Below, piece by piece: positions 12,081-35,300 of a stretch of 64,000 nt of DNA. The stretch is from Cynocephalus volans. Taxonomy: Eukaryota > Chordata > Mammalia > Dermoptera > Cynocephalidae. Below the pieces are notes generated by a model, which searched no databases, was not told the DNA's origin, and was given only the letters and a program-made list of their open reading frames with translations. The stretch spans positions 18,586,524-18,650,523 of the forward strand of contig NC_084472.1 of the NCBI RefSeq assembly GCF_027409185.1, written 5' to 3'. Both the position numbers and the translations under genes were made by a program. Positions within the stretch are counted from its first letter, which is position 1. Each line of letters opens with the position of its first letter.

Positions 12081-15000
12081 TAAAGAGTATTTTTGGTTTT
12101 TCAAGAATTAAGTTTTTAAAAAAGAAAGAAACCCCCTGTCAGGACTCTGATCGGTGGCCTGCGCTGGACGACGGCTGCTGAATGGGGGGACACTCCGCCC
12201 GGACCCGGCTACTGGGCCCGGAGGCTGGCGGGGGTTGGGAGGCGCCGAGGTGACCCGGTGTCCTTGGGTGAAAGCGTCCCCGGGACAGGAAGAAATATGG
12301 TATGAGCGGGGAGGCCCCATAAATCTGGTTTTAAAAGATCTAAAGTTAAAACTGTGTTTTAAGTCAGAAATTGTATTCTTTTTCTCTCTGAAGCGTCCCC
12401 GGAGCAGTCAGGAACTTGGTGAAATGACAATATAATGAACTCAAGTTTGCGGGGTAAAGGTGTATGGTGACGCGGCTCCTTGCCGGGGTCTCGCCGCTTC
12501 TCCGGAAGCAGCGCACTACTGGGTCCCCAAACACCCCTTCCCGTTTGGCAGCAAAGCCCCCGCCCCCTGCCCAATCGGCTGCTGGATTCTGGCTGGATTC
12601 GGATCGCGAATAGGGGTGCGGCGCGGCCCAAATAAATCAGCCCTGGGGACAGGCCGCGCCCCGGAGCCAGCCCCCTCGGAGAATGAGCGGGGCGGATAGC
12701 TCCGCAGGGCCCGCTCTTTGGGTCTAAATAACCCCGAGAGAAACGGTTTCGTTCAAGATGAGCAAATCCCGAAAGAGAAGACAGGCGGGGGGGGGAAAAG
12801 GAAATTAAAAATAAACAAATAAATAAAGTTTAATTAAGGGGGGGGTGGGGACAGGAAGAAAACAAGAACTTCTAAGAACCTGCCTGTCTACTTGGGGGCA
12901 CTGTGGGCCTTCTCCAGCTCTTGGGTGTCTCCTTAGTTCAGGGTGCGCCTCTTCACTCCGCACCCCCTATCCTGTCCGGCTCTCCAGACCAGCTGGGACG
13001 CACCGAGGAAGCTCAGCGCGCGGGGTCCGGGGCCCGTGGGGGGTGGCTTTGCAACCGTGCTCTTCCCCAAGGTATTGTTCCGAGCAACAAACGCCACGCG
13101 ATGGGAAAACGGCAAACTGGAGGGGGCAGGCAGCCTGGTTTTCTGTCTGAATTAATTCTACGGGTTAAACAGTTTTGTATTATTTTTAAATTAACTGACT
13201 TGAAAAACATTTCACTACCCTTTCCCTCGTTTGGTTGGACAACTAGTCTTTAAAAAAAAAAAATGACCCTGAAAAGGAGCAATATCTACTTTCCCCCCCT
13301 TTGTTTTGGGTACTATCAAAAAAAGATTGGGAGTCTGAGGAATAAAATGCCAGGGCTCTTATCGAGCCCTTAGAGCCCGAACATTGTCGAATCAGTTAAT
13401 GTCCGTCCTGCAGCTCACCTCTGTCCCAGCGGCCCGCGCCATCGCGCCCTTCCAACGTGGCTGCGGGGCTTCGGGAAAAGCAGATCCCTGGAGGGTTAGT
13501 TATTGTCCAAGGAAATCCACACGGACACCCTTGTACTTGCAAATATAAGGAAACATACAGGACAGAAATTAGGCTCGCGCCGGGGCTCGATCTCCTTGGG
13601 ACTCAGGCTTAGAGGCCGTTCACAGCCTGAAGGCAAACTTAGCCAAAACATTTATTTTTAGCAAATAAGATATGAACTTAAAAAAAAAATGCTTTTAATA
13701 GCAAACTTAAAAAATATTATTTCAAAACAATTGGATCAAAGGAAATCAAATGTTTACAACATTTCCGTAACTGCTTAAAAAAAAAATGGTTTCTGCAAAA
13801 CCCAGCCCACTTAAACATTTTGTCGGAACTCACGAAAGAACCAAAAGCAAAGCTTTCGAAGCCCTGGAGGGAGGTGAGTGGCCCGTGGACGCCGAGCAAT
13901 CCCTTTTGGTAAGTTGCATTCGATCGAACTCAGGTTAAATTTTAAAGCCCCTGGATCCTGCTCCAGTCATCAATCTCTCCATTCCAGAGTTTTCTACTTT
14001 CAGCCTGTCCGAAATGCAGCCACGCTGAAACTGGGAGCCGCTGCAGTGATTGGGGGAGGCAAAGAGGAATGTAATAAAAGTGACTAAATTGGACGGGAAC
14101 GGTTTATGGACCTTCTCAGTAGCAATTTAAAATTCAGAAGTGTTAAGCAGCAATTTACAACGAAGAATGAAAAAAGAAGAATTCTCGCCAACTTCCTGGA
14201 TTCCGCGCCCCCTCCCCCGCACTGCCAAGCCCTGTCCCCTTCTCCCCCAAGGATCCACACGTTCACAACTCTCAGTTTTGTTGAGAGGAAACACACAGTC
14301 TCGCAATTTCTCGAAACCATATTTTACAATGTACCTACCCATCCCGGTTCAGTTCTGCTTAGGCTCCTCTCCCTTCCCCAACTGGAAAAACACAAAAATA
14401 AAAATAAAAAAACAAACAAACAAAAAAAAACAGCCCAAACGCTTTCAAGAAGACTGACCTTTAGAAAATCATTTACTTCGATTTACCTGGGAGGTAAAAA
14501 GTGTATCCACTCCCACAAAACTCCTCCTGCTCTAGTTAAATTCTCTCTCGGCAGCCTTCTGGGGCCACGTCTGTGGGAAGAAATCCCTTTTGTGAGTGAA
14601 AGGGAGCGAGACATACATCACGGCTCCTGCAGCGGACGAGCCTGCGGCCGCGGGACTCACTGCTGACAGATCGGCTCGGATGACTCCGCGATGTTCATTT
14701 CCAGTCCCTTTGCCCACTAAAGACCGTCTCAGTTTGTACACAGTTGTGATAACCGTTTGGAGGGAGCGAAGAAGGGGTGTGTATGTGTGAGTGGGGGTGG
14801 GGAAGCGGTATTTCGCGCGGGATCCAGGGAAGGTGACCGGCCCCCCTGAACCCCTTCCAAAGACTTATCTGTGACTTACCTGAAGTTCTCTAGGGAAAGC
14901 AAACGGGACATCAAAACTCGGAGAGCGTCCCCGGACCGACTGATATGGAAGCCCTTTTCCTTCCCGGGCACTTCATAGACTAACCTTTCCGTATGCGACG

Positions 15001-15290
15001 ACCCGAATTAACTATTCCCAAAGGTTAGCTGGGGAATGTCGTCGTGAACTTCCCCAGACTACCCAGGAATTTAGTATACATTTTAAGAGCAGGGCAGAGC
15101 TAGGGTGCTGGGCACCTGGCTTGCTTCTTTCCCAGATTGTGGGAGCCTCATCCCCGACAGCCACTACGACCTGAGCTCTAGCATCCCGAGATAGGGTCGC
15201 GGAAAGCTTAACTTTGGTCACACACAACTGCGGAGCAAAAAGCTCAATTCACGTGGAGAGAGGAGAGGAGAGGGCCAGCGGGGCGAATCC
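12080..15290. other. Proximal upstream region of GATA6, no protein gene
   Basis: Repeat-free by eye, alternating GC-rich (12.47-12.72 kb, 12.9-13.1 kb) and AT-rich blocks. Minus-strand splice-donor matches lie at 14880/14879 (CAG|GTAAGT) and 14487/14486 (CAG|GTAAAT), which would fit a divergent non-coding transcript such as human GATA6-AS1. Without an acceptor or transcript evidence I do not call an RNA gene. Confidence 0.5.
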
Positions 15291-15719
15291 CTTTCCCCCC
15301 TCATTTAGGGGGCGCGCTGACCCTGGAGCTGGCGCGCCCTTGCCGCCGCGGCGGCGGCGCGGGGCTGTACACAGCCGACTCGTCCCGTGTCGGTGCTCCT
15401 TCCTCCACCCCGTGGGACTGTGTGTGTAACTGGGGCCCGGGAAGGTGCTCGGCGGCTGGATGGGTGTGGGTCGCCAGCCAGGTCGGGCGTCCTGTCACCT
15501 CCGCCCCTCCTCCGGCGTCCCTGGGCTCTGCGCCCCCTCCCCGTGGACGGCGCTGTCCGCTCAGCTCACGCCCGCAGGCTGCGCGGCGCTCATTGTCTGC
15601 CTGGGCGGCGCGCTCCCCTCCCCCTCGCCGTCCCCTCCCCACCCTCTTTTCTCTCCTCCCCTCGATCCCTCCTCCTCCTCCTCCTCTTCACCTCCAGCGC
15701 CCAGCTGCTCGCAGAGCGC

Positions 15720-15968
15720 AGTTCCGACCCACAGCCTGGCACCCTTCGGCGAGCGCTGTTTGTTTAGGGCTCGGTGAGTCCAATCAGGAGCGCAGGCTGC
15801 AGTTTTCCGGCAGAGCGGTAAGAGGCGCCTCCTCTCTCCTTTTTATTCACCAGCAGCGCCGCGCAGATTCAGGACTCGCGCTCGCCCGCCGGCGCCCTCG
15901 GCCTCTCTCCGCGCCCGGGAGCACCCTCCGCCGCCGCCTTCGTTCTCCATGCGCAGCGCCCGTCCGAG
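15720..15968 (+). other. GATA6: GATA6 non-coding exon 1 and core promoter (tentative limits)
   Basis: CpG-rich segment carrying a CCAAT box at 15780-15784 and a T-rich TATA-like stretch (TTTTTATT) near 15839-15846. A possible donor after GAG at 15968 (GT at 15969-15970, poor match beyond GT) would join the acceptor before 17338 and give the short 5'UTR I recall for GATA6 mRNA. Stronger-looking donors at 15774 (GTGAGT) and 15818 (GTAAGA) are alternatives. GATA6 is reported to use two promoters, so another first exon may exist. The transcription start cannot be fixed from sequence alone. Confidence 0.5.
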
Positions 15969-17337
15969 GTTCGGCTGCTTCCTCCCTCTCTCGCTCTCCT
16001 AGCTCTCCTCACCTTCGCCCCTACCGGTCGCGGGCCCCTCGGCCTCCGACTCTCCGGCCCTCTCCGGGCCGTGGCTGGCTCCGTGGGTGTCTCCCTTCTT
16101 CCCTCCGGGCGGGCTGTAGCGGCTCCCAGGTTCCCGGGACACCGCGGACCGACTACTGGTGTCTTTTCCTCTCCTCGAAGGGCTTATCTGCGCTCAGCCT
16201 TATCTCCGAGTTATCTCGGCGCAAAGGGGCGGGAGCCGGTAGTCAGAGAAACTTCTTTCTTGCTATCTAGCGCGGGTCTGTGTGTGGGCATTAATTTGAG
16301 TGGGGTAATCTCCGATGAGCCGACGTGATTTGGAAGCAGCCCGGAGGAGGCCAGACCGGCTGCATTTCGCCTCCTTTCCCACCCCCTCCGAGTCTCCCTG
16401 TCATTCTTCCTGCTCTCCCCTTTGGGGTGGCCTCGGCTCCGGGGCGGTCTCACGCCCCCCCTTACATCTCCCCCCCTCCTTTTTTCGGCGCTCTGCTCCA
16501 CCCCGCTACGTCCGATTCCGGAACGGCTTGGCCTTTCTGCGGCTGGGGATGACCGCGGGGTGGCCCGGCCCGCGTGAGCGCGCGCGCTGGTGTCTGCAGA
16601 CGCGGGCCGTGTCTAAGGTGTGCGGTGCCGCGGGGACTCCGGTGGGGCGTGAGACTCCCGCCCCGCGAGCTGCCCTCCCTGCCTCTGCCCGGAAGGTCCG
16701 GGACTGCTGTGTCCACTCTAGCTCCCCACTTTCCCTGGGCTGAGTTGCATTTCTCTGTGGGGCTCGCATTCCGTCTGGATAGCGCGGTCCGGGAAGTTCG
16801 GGACAGCCAGTGTGAACGCGGCGGTTTCGTTTTCGGGGACAGGTTGCCTTCCGGGAGCTAACGATTTTGACGTGGGGAACCCTCACGGAGGCGTTCCGGG
16901 AGAGGGGCACCCGAGGGGGGCGGGATGCGGCAGCGCCAGCACGCAGAGCTACTTAAATTCTTTTGTGTGTCATTGGCCTGGAGGGAGCCACTTTGGGGCG
17001 GAAGGAAAACCTCGGCCAGCTTCGCCGTCACTCCTGGGATCTGGCGCGCGCGCAGAGGAAGGATGCTGCCGAAGGGGTGGGCGGGGAGGGCGCGGGGCTC
17101 CAGGGCTGTGGGTGGGGAAGGGAGGGTATCTCAGTCCTTCGAGGACGGTGGCGGCTGCGCAGGCTCTGTTCCCCACTCCCTTCCCAATCCCCCGCGCCCT
17201 AGGCAGAAACAGGCTCTTTGAGAAGTCGCCTGAGCTAGAAAAGGGAGTGGAGGTGAGGTGGCGTACGCCTTCGCCTTCGGTAACCCCTCTGTTTCTCCTC
17301 CCGTCCGTGCCCCCTCCCACCCCCCACCCTGCCTCAG
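15969..17337 (+). other. Intron 1 (GC-rich, about 1.4 kb)
   Basis: Lies between the tentative exon 1 donor and the acceptor AG at 17336-17337. It is CpG-dense throughout with no recognisable repeat. It holds the three-site GATA cluster at 16184-16216 and may include an alternative first exon, since GATA6 is known to have two promoters. No coding sequence is supported. Confidence 0.5.
16184..16216 (+). promoter_or_regulatory. Cluster of three GATA-factor sites in the 5' part of intron 1
   Basis: TTATCT (reverse complement AGATAA, the WGATAA core bound by GATA factors) occurs at 16184-16189, 16200-16205 and 16211-16216, all in the same orientation. The cluster lies about 220 bp downstream of the presumed exon 1 inside a CpG-rich region where AT-rich 6-mers are rare. 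This suggests auto- or cross-regulation by GATA factors. Binding is inferred, not shown. Confidence 0.55.
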
Positions 17338-17344
17338 GAACTAG

Positions 17345-28188
<10,844 letters not shown>

Positions 28189-28212
28189 TAAGGTTAATTT
28201 TGACTGTTGCAG

Positions 28213-28316
28213 GTAATAGCAATAATTCTGTTCCTATGACACCAACTTCCACCTCTTCTAACTCAGATGATTGCAGCAAAAATACTTCCCCTACAACACA
28301 ACCTACAGCCTCAGGG
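28213..28316 (+). CDS. GATA6: GATA6 coding exon 6: Ser/Thr-rich tail (aa 506-540)
   Basis: The 104-nt exon begins with GT to complete Gly506 and encodes [19 protein letters not shown] followed by a Ser/Thr-rich stretch ending in TASG. This is the C-terminal tail described for GATA4/5/6. The acceptor is GTTGCAG (AG at 28211-28212); the donor GTAAGT after GGG is near perfect. The exon is phase 1 in and phase 0 out. Intron 6, which follows, is 15,161 bp, by far the longest. Confidence 0.96.
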
Positions 28317-29144
28317 GTAAGTGTTAAAACAGCATAGACTCCTTCTAAGTTAGTGGGTTGCTCTCCGCTAAATTATCTCAAATTTTATCTTATCTGGTAA
28401 TGCAATAATCTAAACCAACAGTTCAGTTTAGTTAGTTGATACCTAAGAATAATTTTTTTTAGAGGAAGTTATATTTAAATGTCAACAAAATGACAAACTT
28501 AAGTACCTTACAAACCCCTTAATTAAGATATATATATATTTTATGGTTAATTTAACCCAAGTAAACGCAAGAAGTTTTGGTTTGAAGAACTTTTAATTGT
28601 TCTGTTTCCAGATTTTTATCAGAGTTACTGTATATATGCATTTCTAACTGATCAGAAAAACTGAGAAGCCAGTGGTTTCTTGTATCCCTGTGCCCACGAC
28701 ATTTAAGTTGCTTTTTAAATCGTCTGTAAAAACCGGAACTCGTCATAACATGCTACATGCTGCTGTGTACACTGATTTTCCTTTGCTTAACTGTCCTCTT
28801 GCTGTGTCCTCTTGCTCTTCTAATGCCCCTTAATTGTATCTGGGCTTATTTCAGCCACAGGGCACACCTGGGAGCTTTGGTGCTGCTGAGGACGGACATG
28901 CCAGGGTCTTTGTGAAGATCACAGAGTTAGTTTCTGTAAAACTGTGATCGAAACTCAGTTTTCCTCAAGTAAAGAAAGCATTTTCCCACTCGAATGCTTC
29001 CCAACTTTACCCGGAATGCTCTTAAAAAAAATCACTGGGTCTCACCTCGGATCTGTGCCCCGGCAATTCTTAGGATTGCACTGAGACTAGTTTAGGACCA
29101 AACAGCAGCATTTAAATTCCTATTTACTTAGTAATTGTTTTCTA

Positions 29145-29330
29145 CATTTAGTTTTGCCCTGGAATTATTTGGGGTACTTAAAAAGATTCCTGGGCCCCAC
29201 CCTGGATTTTCTGAGTCAGAATCTCTGGGGGTGGGGCTTGGAAATTTGTGTTTTTGAACAAGCGCTGCAGGTGAAATTGAAACTGCTGTCCTGGAGGTGT
29301 TTGGGGAACACAGACCTGTGTTCTTCCTGT
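29145..29330 (+). mobile_element. MER5A-type hAT DNA transposon remnant
   Basis: Contains TGGGCCCCACCCTGGATTTT, CTGAGTCAGAATCTC and GGGGTGGGGCTTGGAAATTT, the order typical of MER5A. Confidence 0.8.
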
Positions 29331-30404
29331 CTTACATTAATGGCGTTCGCAAAAAAAATTAAATATTTACAACAAAATATTTAAACTGCTTAAAATTATA
29401 TTTGATATTTCCCTTTGTAGTCTGACCCAAATTCTTTTGGGATTTCTCTTTAATGAAACAACACCCATTCAGAGTTTCATAAGGGAAAAAGCCTTTCAGT
29501 TTTTGTTACAGACACATGTTAAAGAATGTTTCTAGCTTTTATAAAGGTAGACTCTGGTGTATGGTGTTTTTTTACAGGAGGGTCAGATGTAACTTTAAGG
29601 ATCTAAAGTAGCAATAGAACATGTTACTTGTAAGGAAGTGAAAAAATCAAAATTATTTAAAAATATTCTTTATTATGCCCTAAGTCCTCCGAAGCAATTA
29701 TGTAGCTAAATGAGGCAAAACAATGTTTTGGTTCTCCAAAGCATGGAGGATGCAGCCAGGTTTTGGCTTCAGTGTCTGTGGCTCTCCTAGTTGAAATGAT
29801 TGCTGCAGCAGCGCAGAGTCACTTTTGTTGCAGATCGGGCCTAGCTTAAGTGTGGCAAGATCTTAATTTGAATGAGAAATGGCACAGAAGTAGAGACATT
29901 TGCCCAACAAAGGGGTTTGTGGACTTGAAGCCATTTGGGTGGAGTCAGTTTTGCTAACGTGGTTCTGTGATGTAAAATTTCAAAATCGGCTCTTAGCAAA
30001 TCCAATCAGCTGCCCTCCAGGGAAAGAAGAGTAAAAGGCAGTGGAAAGGGCCCTGATCTGGCTGGAAGAGGGGCCAGTCCTGTGCCTTGTTTGGTGTTCC
30101 AGGATCTCTCACCTGGGACAGAGCAAACAGGGGTGGTTAGCTGGCCAGTGCCCTTCAGAGGGAAGGTCAGTTCCCTGCTCCAGACCAGGAGGCAAAGCAA
30201 TGAGGGCTAAAGGGTGGGGGAGTTTGAGAGTGCTTTCACGCAAGGGCTTTTGCTGCAAGCTCCCATCTCTTCCATAGCTGGAAAGCCGGTGGTGGCTGTG
30301 TGAGCTGCAGCCAGGGGGCAGCTCTCGGAGACCAGGCTGGGCCACAGAAACACTTCCCTGCAGCATTTCCCAGGGCAGGGCTGGGGTTACTCTCCTGCCT
30401 TCTC

Positions 30405-30445
30405 TCCTCCCCTTAACTCCAAGGACCTCCCCTTAACTCCAGTGA
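30405..30445. repeat. 20-bp direct repeat
   Basis: CTCCCCTTAACTCCA occurs twice 20 bp apart. Confidence 0.85.
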
Positions 30446-31782
30446 CCTCACTCTGAGGGCACACAGCTGGCACCTGGGCTTGCAAGTTTTCTCCCAATGG
30501 TGACCCCATCGTGGATGTCTCCATCCATAAGCCCCTACCTAACTTGGCTGTTGTGGGGAACCAGGCCTACTTGGCAGAAGCCCATCTGGTGGCTGTCTTT
30601 GGAAATTGTCCCCTCTAAGAATAATTGCAGTGGGCTTGAGTGGATTCCCCGGGTTATTACCAAGGGGTGTTGTGTGTGCCTTTTGGTCCCTTAGCGTGTT
30701 CCAGTGCCTTCTCTGGGTGGGCTTAGGCTTCATGCATGTGGAGTGGCCAATGTGGCAGCTGTATAGCTGTGAAGAGCCTGCTGGAATAGTGAGCAGCTGC
30801 TGAAGAATTTTTAAAAGGTGGCACTGTGTTGACAAAAGTGCCGTTTTCCCATTTTGGTCATGGTGTGTGATGCTGCAGGGCAGCTGGTTTTGTGACTGCG
30901 GATTTTGTGAAGTGTCGTAGGTGAATAAAATGCTGGATCCACAGAGCAAGGTTGTATCTGGTGTTTAGAAAGTGTTCTCATTATTGCACAGCATCTTCAT
31001 TGGCTGGGAATTAAGTCTCCTAAGATAATTGATCTCTAGTGCTCCCTGTGACTGATGTGGTAGAAGTTAGTGCAGGGTTACTCCAGTTTAACAGGGCAAT
31101 CAGCTATGAAACAAAGGGCAATCTTGGGCATATTCCCAGTGGAAAATGATTCTGGGGGCCACACACTCCTCCATTTAGAGATGTAATTGGCAACATAACT
31201 GCCTTTCTTTAATGATTGTGAATTACAGCAAGGAAGTCAAACTGTCCCAGAGGTCCCAATCAAATTGCTGTTCATTTTAATTCCCATTGGAGAAATGAGT
31301 TGCAGGAGATCATCAGTAGGCAGGCTTCTCAAGTCCCAAGGCACGACAGGAGCAGTGTTCTGGACCTGCCTGTGTGCAGGCCACTTGTGCCAGGTCCCTA
31401 GAGTGGCACCAGGTTCCTGAGCTTTCTTGGTCTGGGTAAAAGGGGCCACAGAAGCTGAATATTCTGGAAGGAGGCTGTATTACTTGTCTGCTGCTGTGGT
31501 GGGGGCTCCAGGACTCCCCTCCCCAGCAGGAACGGAAGTTGGACAGGATTCGTAGCACACGGCATTCTTCTAGAATAAGTGTTGTAGTGCCATAAAAATC
31601 ATTTTGCACTGCTCTGAAGCTTGTTTCTTTGACTTATTTGCTTGTCTTAGCTTTATGCACTTGTTGCTAATTTGTGTTTTAATGAGACCTCTGGGAGAAA
31701 AGGAGACATTCCTTTTGACAAGAGTTATCAGATCGATGAGCTGGCCACCTTATGACTCAGTTTCTCTTTGCTGGTTGTAGGC

Positions 31783-31799
31783 TGTGTGTGTGTGTGTGT

Positions 31800-31865
<66 letters not shown>

Positions 31866-32020
31866 TGGAGGTAGAGGGAATGCAGTTTCTTTCCTGCCTG
31901 AGATCAGGAAGACTCACTGTCTTGCAGCCCCTATGTGTGTGTGTGTGTATGTGTTGGAGGTAGAGGGAATGCAGTTTCTTTCCTGCCTGAGATCAGGAAG
32001 ACTCACTGTCTTGCAGCCCC
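31783..32020. repeat. (TG)n array and 89-bp tandem duplication
   Basis: TG array at 31783-31864 with one GA interruption. The sequence from the end of the array through CTTGCAGCCCC (31843-31931) is repeated at 31932-32020 with a period of 89 bp. Confidence 0.9.
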
Positions 32021-34399
32021 ATATTAAAATAGGGGTAGCTTGTTCCTTTGGAATGCTTTGTGTTTATTAAGAAATGTGTTAAACTTAATTTTTGATAGAC
32101 GGTTAATTTCTGTGACAAAAATAGTCTTTTGTTCTGGCTAAAAATGTTCCTGTATGTGTAGGTTTACTGAAAAACATGTAGTTGATCTAAATAGACATCA
32201 GATTTTCTTTGGCATTTATTCTCTGTGGATTGTAAGAATATTGAAATCTTTTTCCTTGAATTTCATTTACTGGCCAAGTTATATTTTATAGCTTTTTTGT
32301 TATTGTTATTTAGGAGAGGAACATGGCAACCTGTTCTATTTCAGCCGTTCCCCAATAAGATTTAATAAGTAGTCCATAAATGGTCCCATCCCTCCTATGA
32401 CTTATAACTCAAAATTGTAAAGCTGGAAGATACTTTATATGAACTTTATGTATCTCAATCCCCAAATTTTATAGATGAAAAGTATTTTTCTAAATTTTCT
32501 TTGGAATAGGAGGGATTAATTTGGAGGTGAAATTAAGCAATAAGACATTATGTCTGAGAATGAGGAGTCACTGAACATCATTTGCCTGCCTAGAAATAAT
32601 TTCTATAAATAATTACCTAAAAATTTAAAACCTACTTAAGTTTATATTAAAATTGCAAACATGTTGAAATCATCATTAGACATAAAGTATTTAAGTAAAT
32701 GGTGATGAAATGTATCTGACTAGCCCTTGCTTTACTGGTTGTTGTTCCATTTAAGAAGCATGTCGCTAAGTGAGGTGCTGTTGCCAGTTGGGTGGACAAG
32801 GTCCCACACTTCAAAGTTGTTCATGATGTGGTGGTGTTGGTGGGAGGGCAGGTATGGACATAGATGTTACTTGGAAATGGCTTCACAGAGTAGAGGAAAC
32901 TTGAATTAGTTGGATAGGATTTTTGCAGGGGAAAAAGTGGAATGGAGGTGTTCAGGAAAGAGCATGGCAGTCTATGGTACTGAAGGGAAATAGTTTTAGG
33001 AGTGCAGAGTGGCTGGAGTGTAGGGCGTAAGAAGCCAAAGGCAGGAGATGAGGCTGGTAAAACAGATGGAAGGTGGATATTAGGGAAATATTTTAAATCA
33101 GTATCAAATGAGCTTTAAGCAGTGCCCAAACTATGTTCATTTCTAAATGATCGACTTTATCTAACTCCCACTTTGGTGACAAATGTGTTTTCTGTACATT
33201 GGAGTCCAAGAATTAAAGCATTCTTAATTGGGAGTATTTTGATAATCGATGTAAACAAATGCAAGCATGCTCCTGCTTGTCCATTTTACAAGCAGGGCTG
33301 CTGCCTCCCTACAGTTAGTAAGGACAGATATCTCACCTGAGCTGATTGTATTCACTGACCTCATACCCTTACAGCATCGCCGTGCTGTAGTTCTTCTGTC
33401 TTCAGGGCTTCTTGGGGCAGAATGGTTGTGGTGGGTGCCTGGTTACCTCTCTTAATAGAGACATATTAGGCATGGTTTGTTGTGTTAGTGATAGGAAACA
33501 AGTTTCCTCACTTTTGTGGGTCATTGTGGGTGATATGCAACTTCCCCAGAGAGACGGATGTTCGTAGTCTGAGAGACAGAGACTTAATCTCTGATTCATC
33601 ATTGGCTTGTCTGTGCTGTTGTACATGGGCCTTAAACCACTCTTTGGTCAGTTTCTTGCTATTAAATAGATGTCATCATTCCTGTCCCATGTGTGCTTTT
33701 GGGATGCCACATGCCTAGCTAGACCTATCTCCCTACTGCAGCCACTTCTGAGCTATGTGGGGGTTTGCAAGAGGTAATGCACACACCTAAAGTGCTTATA
33801 GCTGACAGCAGTGATCTAGGGACTGATGCTTATTAAGATTAATATGAATGTGCTTTATAAGACCTTCCAAAGAAAGGTGAGGCACTTTGCAGGTTAATAT
33901 TTAAAATTCTTTTTATAGATTTTATTTTTTGTATTAACATTTGCATCCTCAGGTGAAAATTGGAAAACACCACTTTTCCCATTTGAGGGGGAAATTCTTT
34001 ATTAGCAGATTTATACTCCACTGTGTTTTTCTCCAAGTAATGGAATCTGTTTGGATTTACCATGGCATTGTAGTTGGCCACAAAGTAATAGTTCCTGTTA
34101 AAGACCTGAAAAGTACATTCACGAGGGACTTACGTGCTGCCTACAGTACGGGTTGCTTTCACTCAGACGAAGTTGACTTGTGAAGGGGAGCTCGACTGCA
34201 AGAGCCTCAGGAGCTGGGCAGAAAATGACTGCTTCACTCTTCTCTTGAATATTCCACAAGAGCCTTTACAGTACTTGAGAGCCAGACATCATGGATTAGT
34301 CTTGCATTTTGTCATTGTGCTCTTGTTTTGGGGAAGTTTTCTTTCTCTCCCATACTTTCTCACTTATGAGATAGTGGATGTAGGGAGGCAGGAAACTAG

Positions 34400-34560
34400 T
34401 TTCTGTCAAGTACATTTTATGTGCTAGTTGCTTTAGGTACATTTTCTCCTTTAATCCTCCTTCAGAGTGAGACTCAGAAGGTAAGGAACAGTCCCAAGAT
34501 CATGTGTCGAATTAAGAGGCAGGGCTTCGCTTTGGACCCAGGTCTGGCTGATGCGAAATG
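34400..34560 (-). repeat. MIR SINE
   Basis: TTTATGTGCTAGTTGCTTTA, CTCCTTTAATCCTCC and TTTGGACCCAGGTCTGGCT in reversed MIR order. Confidence 0.7.
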
Positions 34561-35164
34561 AGTGTTGTTATAACTACAGCATACTGGATGAATATGTGAT
34601 ATTAGTTCATCTCTTTGAAGTCTTTGGAAAAAAGAAATAATGTTTTCTTGAAGAAATGAAACTAGTTTTGAGTAATAATTTCAGCATCAAATATCTTCCT
34701 GCTGAAATAAATGGGAAGATAGTGCCAGAAAAGTGACCAAGTATCTAAGGCACTGAATGCAAATTTTCTTATCAATGTTATGCTTAGCAATAAAATGTAG
34801 TATAGTACTAAGAATATGGCAGTTGGGTAATATTAGGTAGAAAAAATCATAATAGGTAGTAAAAATTACTGTTGTTTATATACCTAATGTGGTTATGACA
34901 AGGTTCTTTTAAAATAGCAAATACAAGATTGCAGTACTAAAATCCTTCTAATGGAGTGATTAAATCCATGCACAGTGAGTGCTATTTTGGAACTTTTCAG
35001 GATGTTCTAATTGCCTTCAATTTATTTTTATGAAATCATTAAAAAAACATTTCTTAATGGGCAGGTGACCCTCCCCCCCTTTAGAGTTTATAGTCCAAAC
35101 ACTCTTTTCTCAATGAGTAAAAAAACAGTTAAAAAATCATTACTCTCCTGAAAGGTCTGTGAGA

Positions 35165-35300
35165 GAGTTGTGGTTAGGTATTATTATTGCCTCATTTATA
35201 AACCAGGATCCAGAGTGACTCCATAAGGTCACAAAACAAGCCCGTGTTGAGCCGGGACTGGAACCGACGTCTCCTGCCTCCCAGTCCAGGGCTGTTACCA
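35165..35300 (-). repeat. MIR SINE
   Basis: TATTATTGCCTCATTTATAA, AGGTCACAAAACAAG and CCGGGACTGGAACC. Confidence 0.65.

Larger units (their letters stand above)
15949..17344 (+). other. Possible 8-codon upstream ORF across the exon 1/exon 2 junction
   Basis: An ATG at 15949-15951 opens a frame that, if exon 1 is spliced at 15968 to 17338, reads eight codons (MRSARPRN) and stops at TAG 17342-17344. The stop lies 30 nt before the main GATA6 ATG at 17375. Such a uORF would be expected to reduce or re-route initiation at Met1. It depends entirely on the exon 1 donor choice, which is uncertain. Confidence 0.4.

Noticed and set aside
11645..12181. 178-codon frame and several overlapping frames in the upstream CpG island
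   Set aside because: Open frames exist on both strands at once, as expected from GC content alone.
15422..16270. 282-codon plus-strand open frame over the promoter and exon 1
   Set aside because: Pro/Ser/Arg-rich translation of a CpG island. It would cross the transcription start and the exon 1 donor; no domain is recognisable.
31768..32070. 100-codon frame over the TG array
   Set aside because: Val/Cys repeats translated from a microsatellite.
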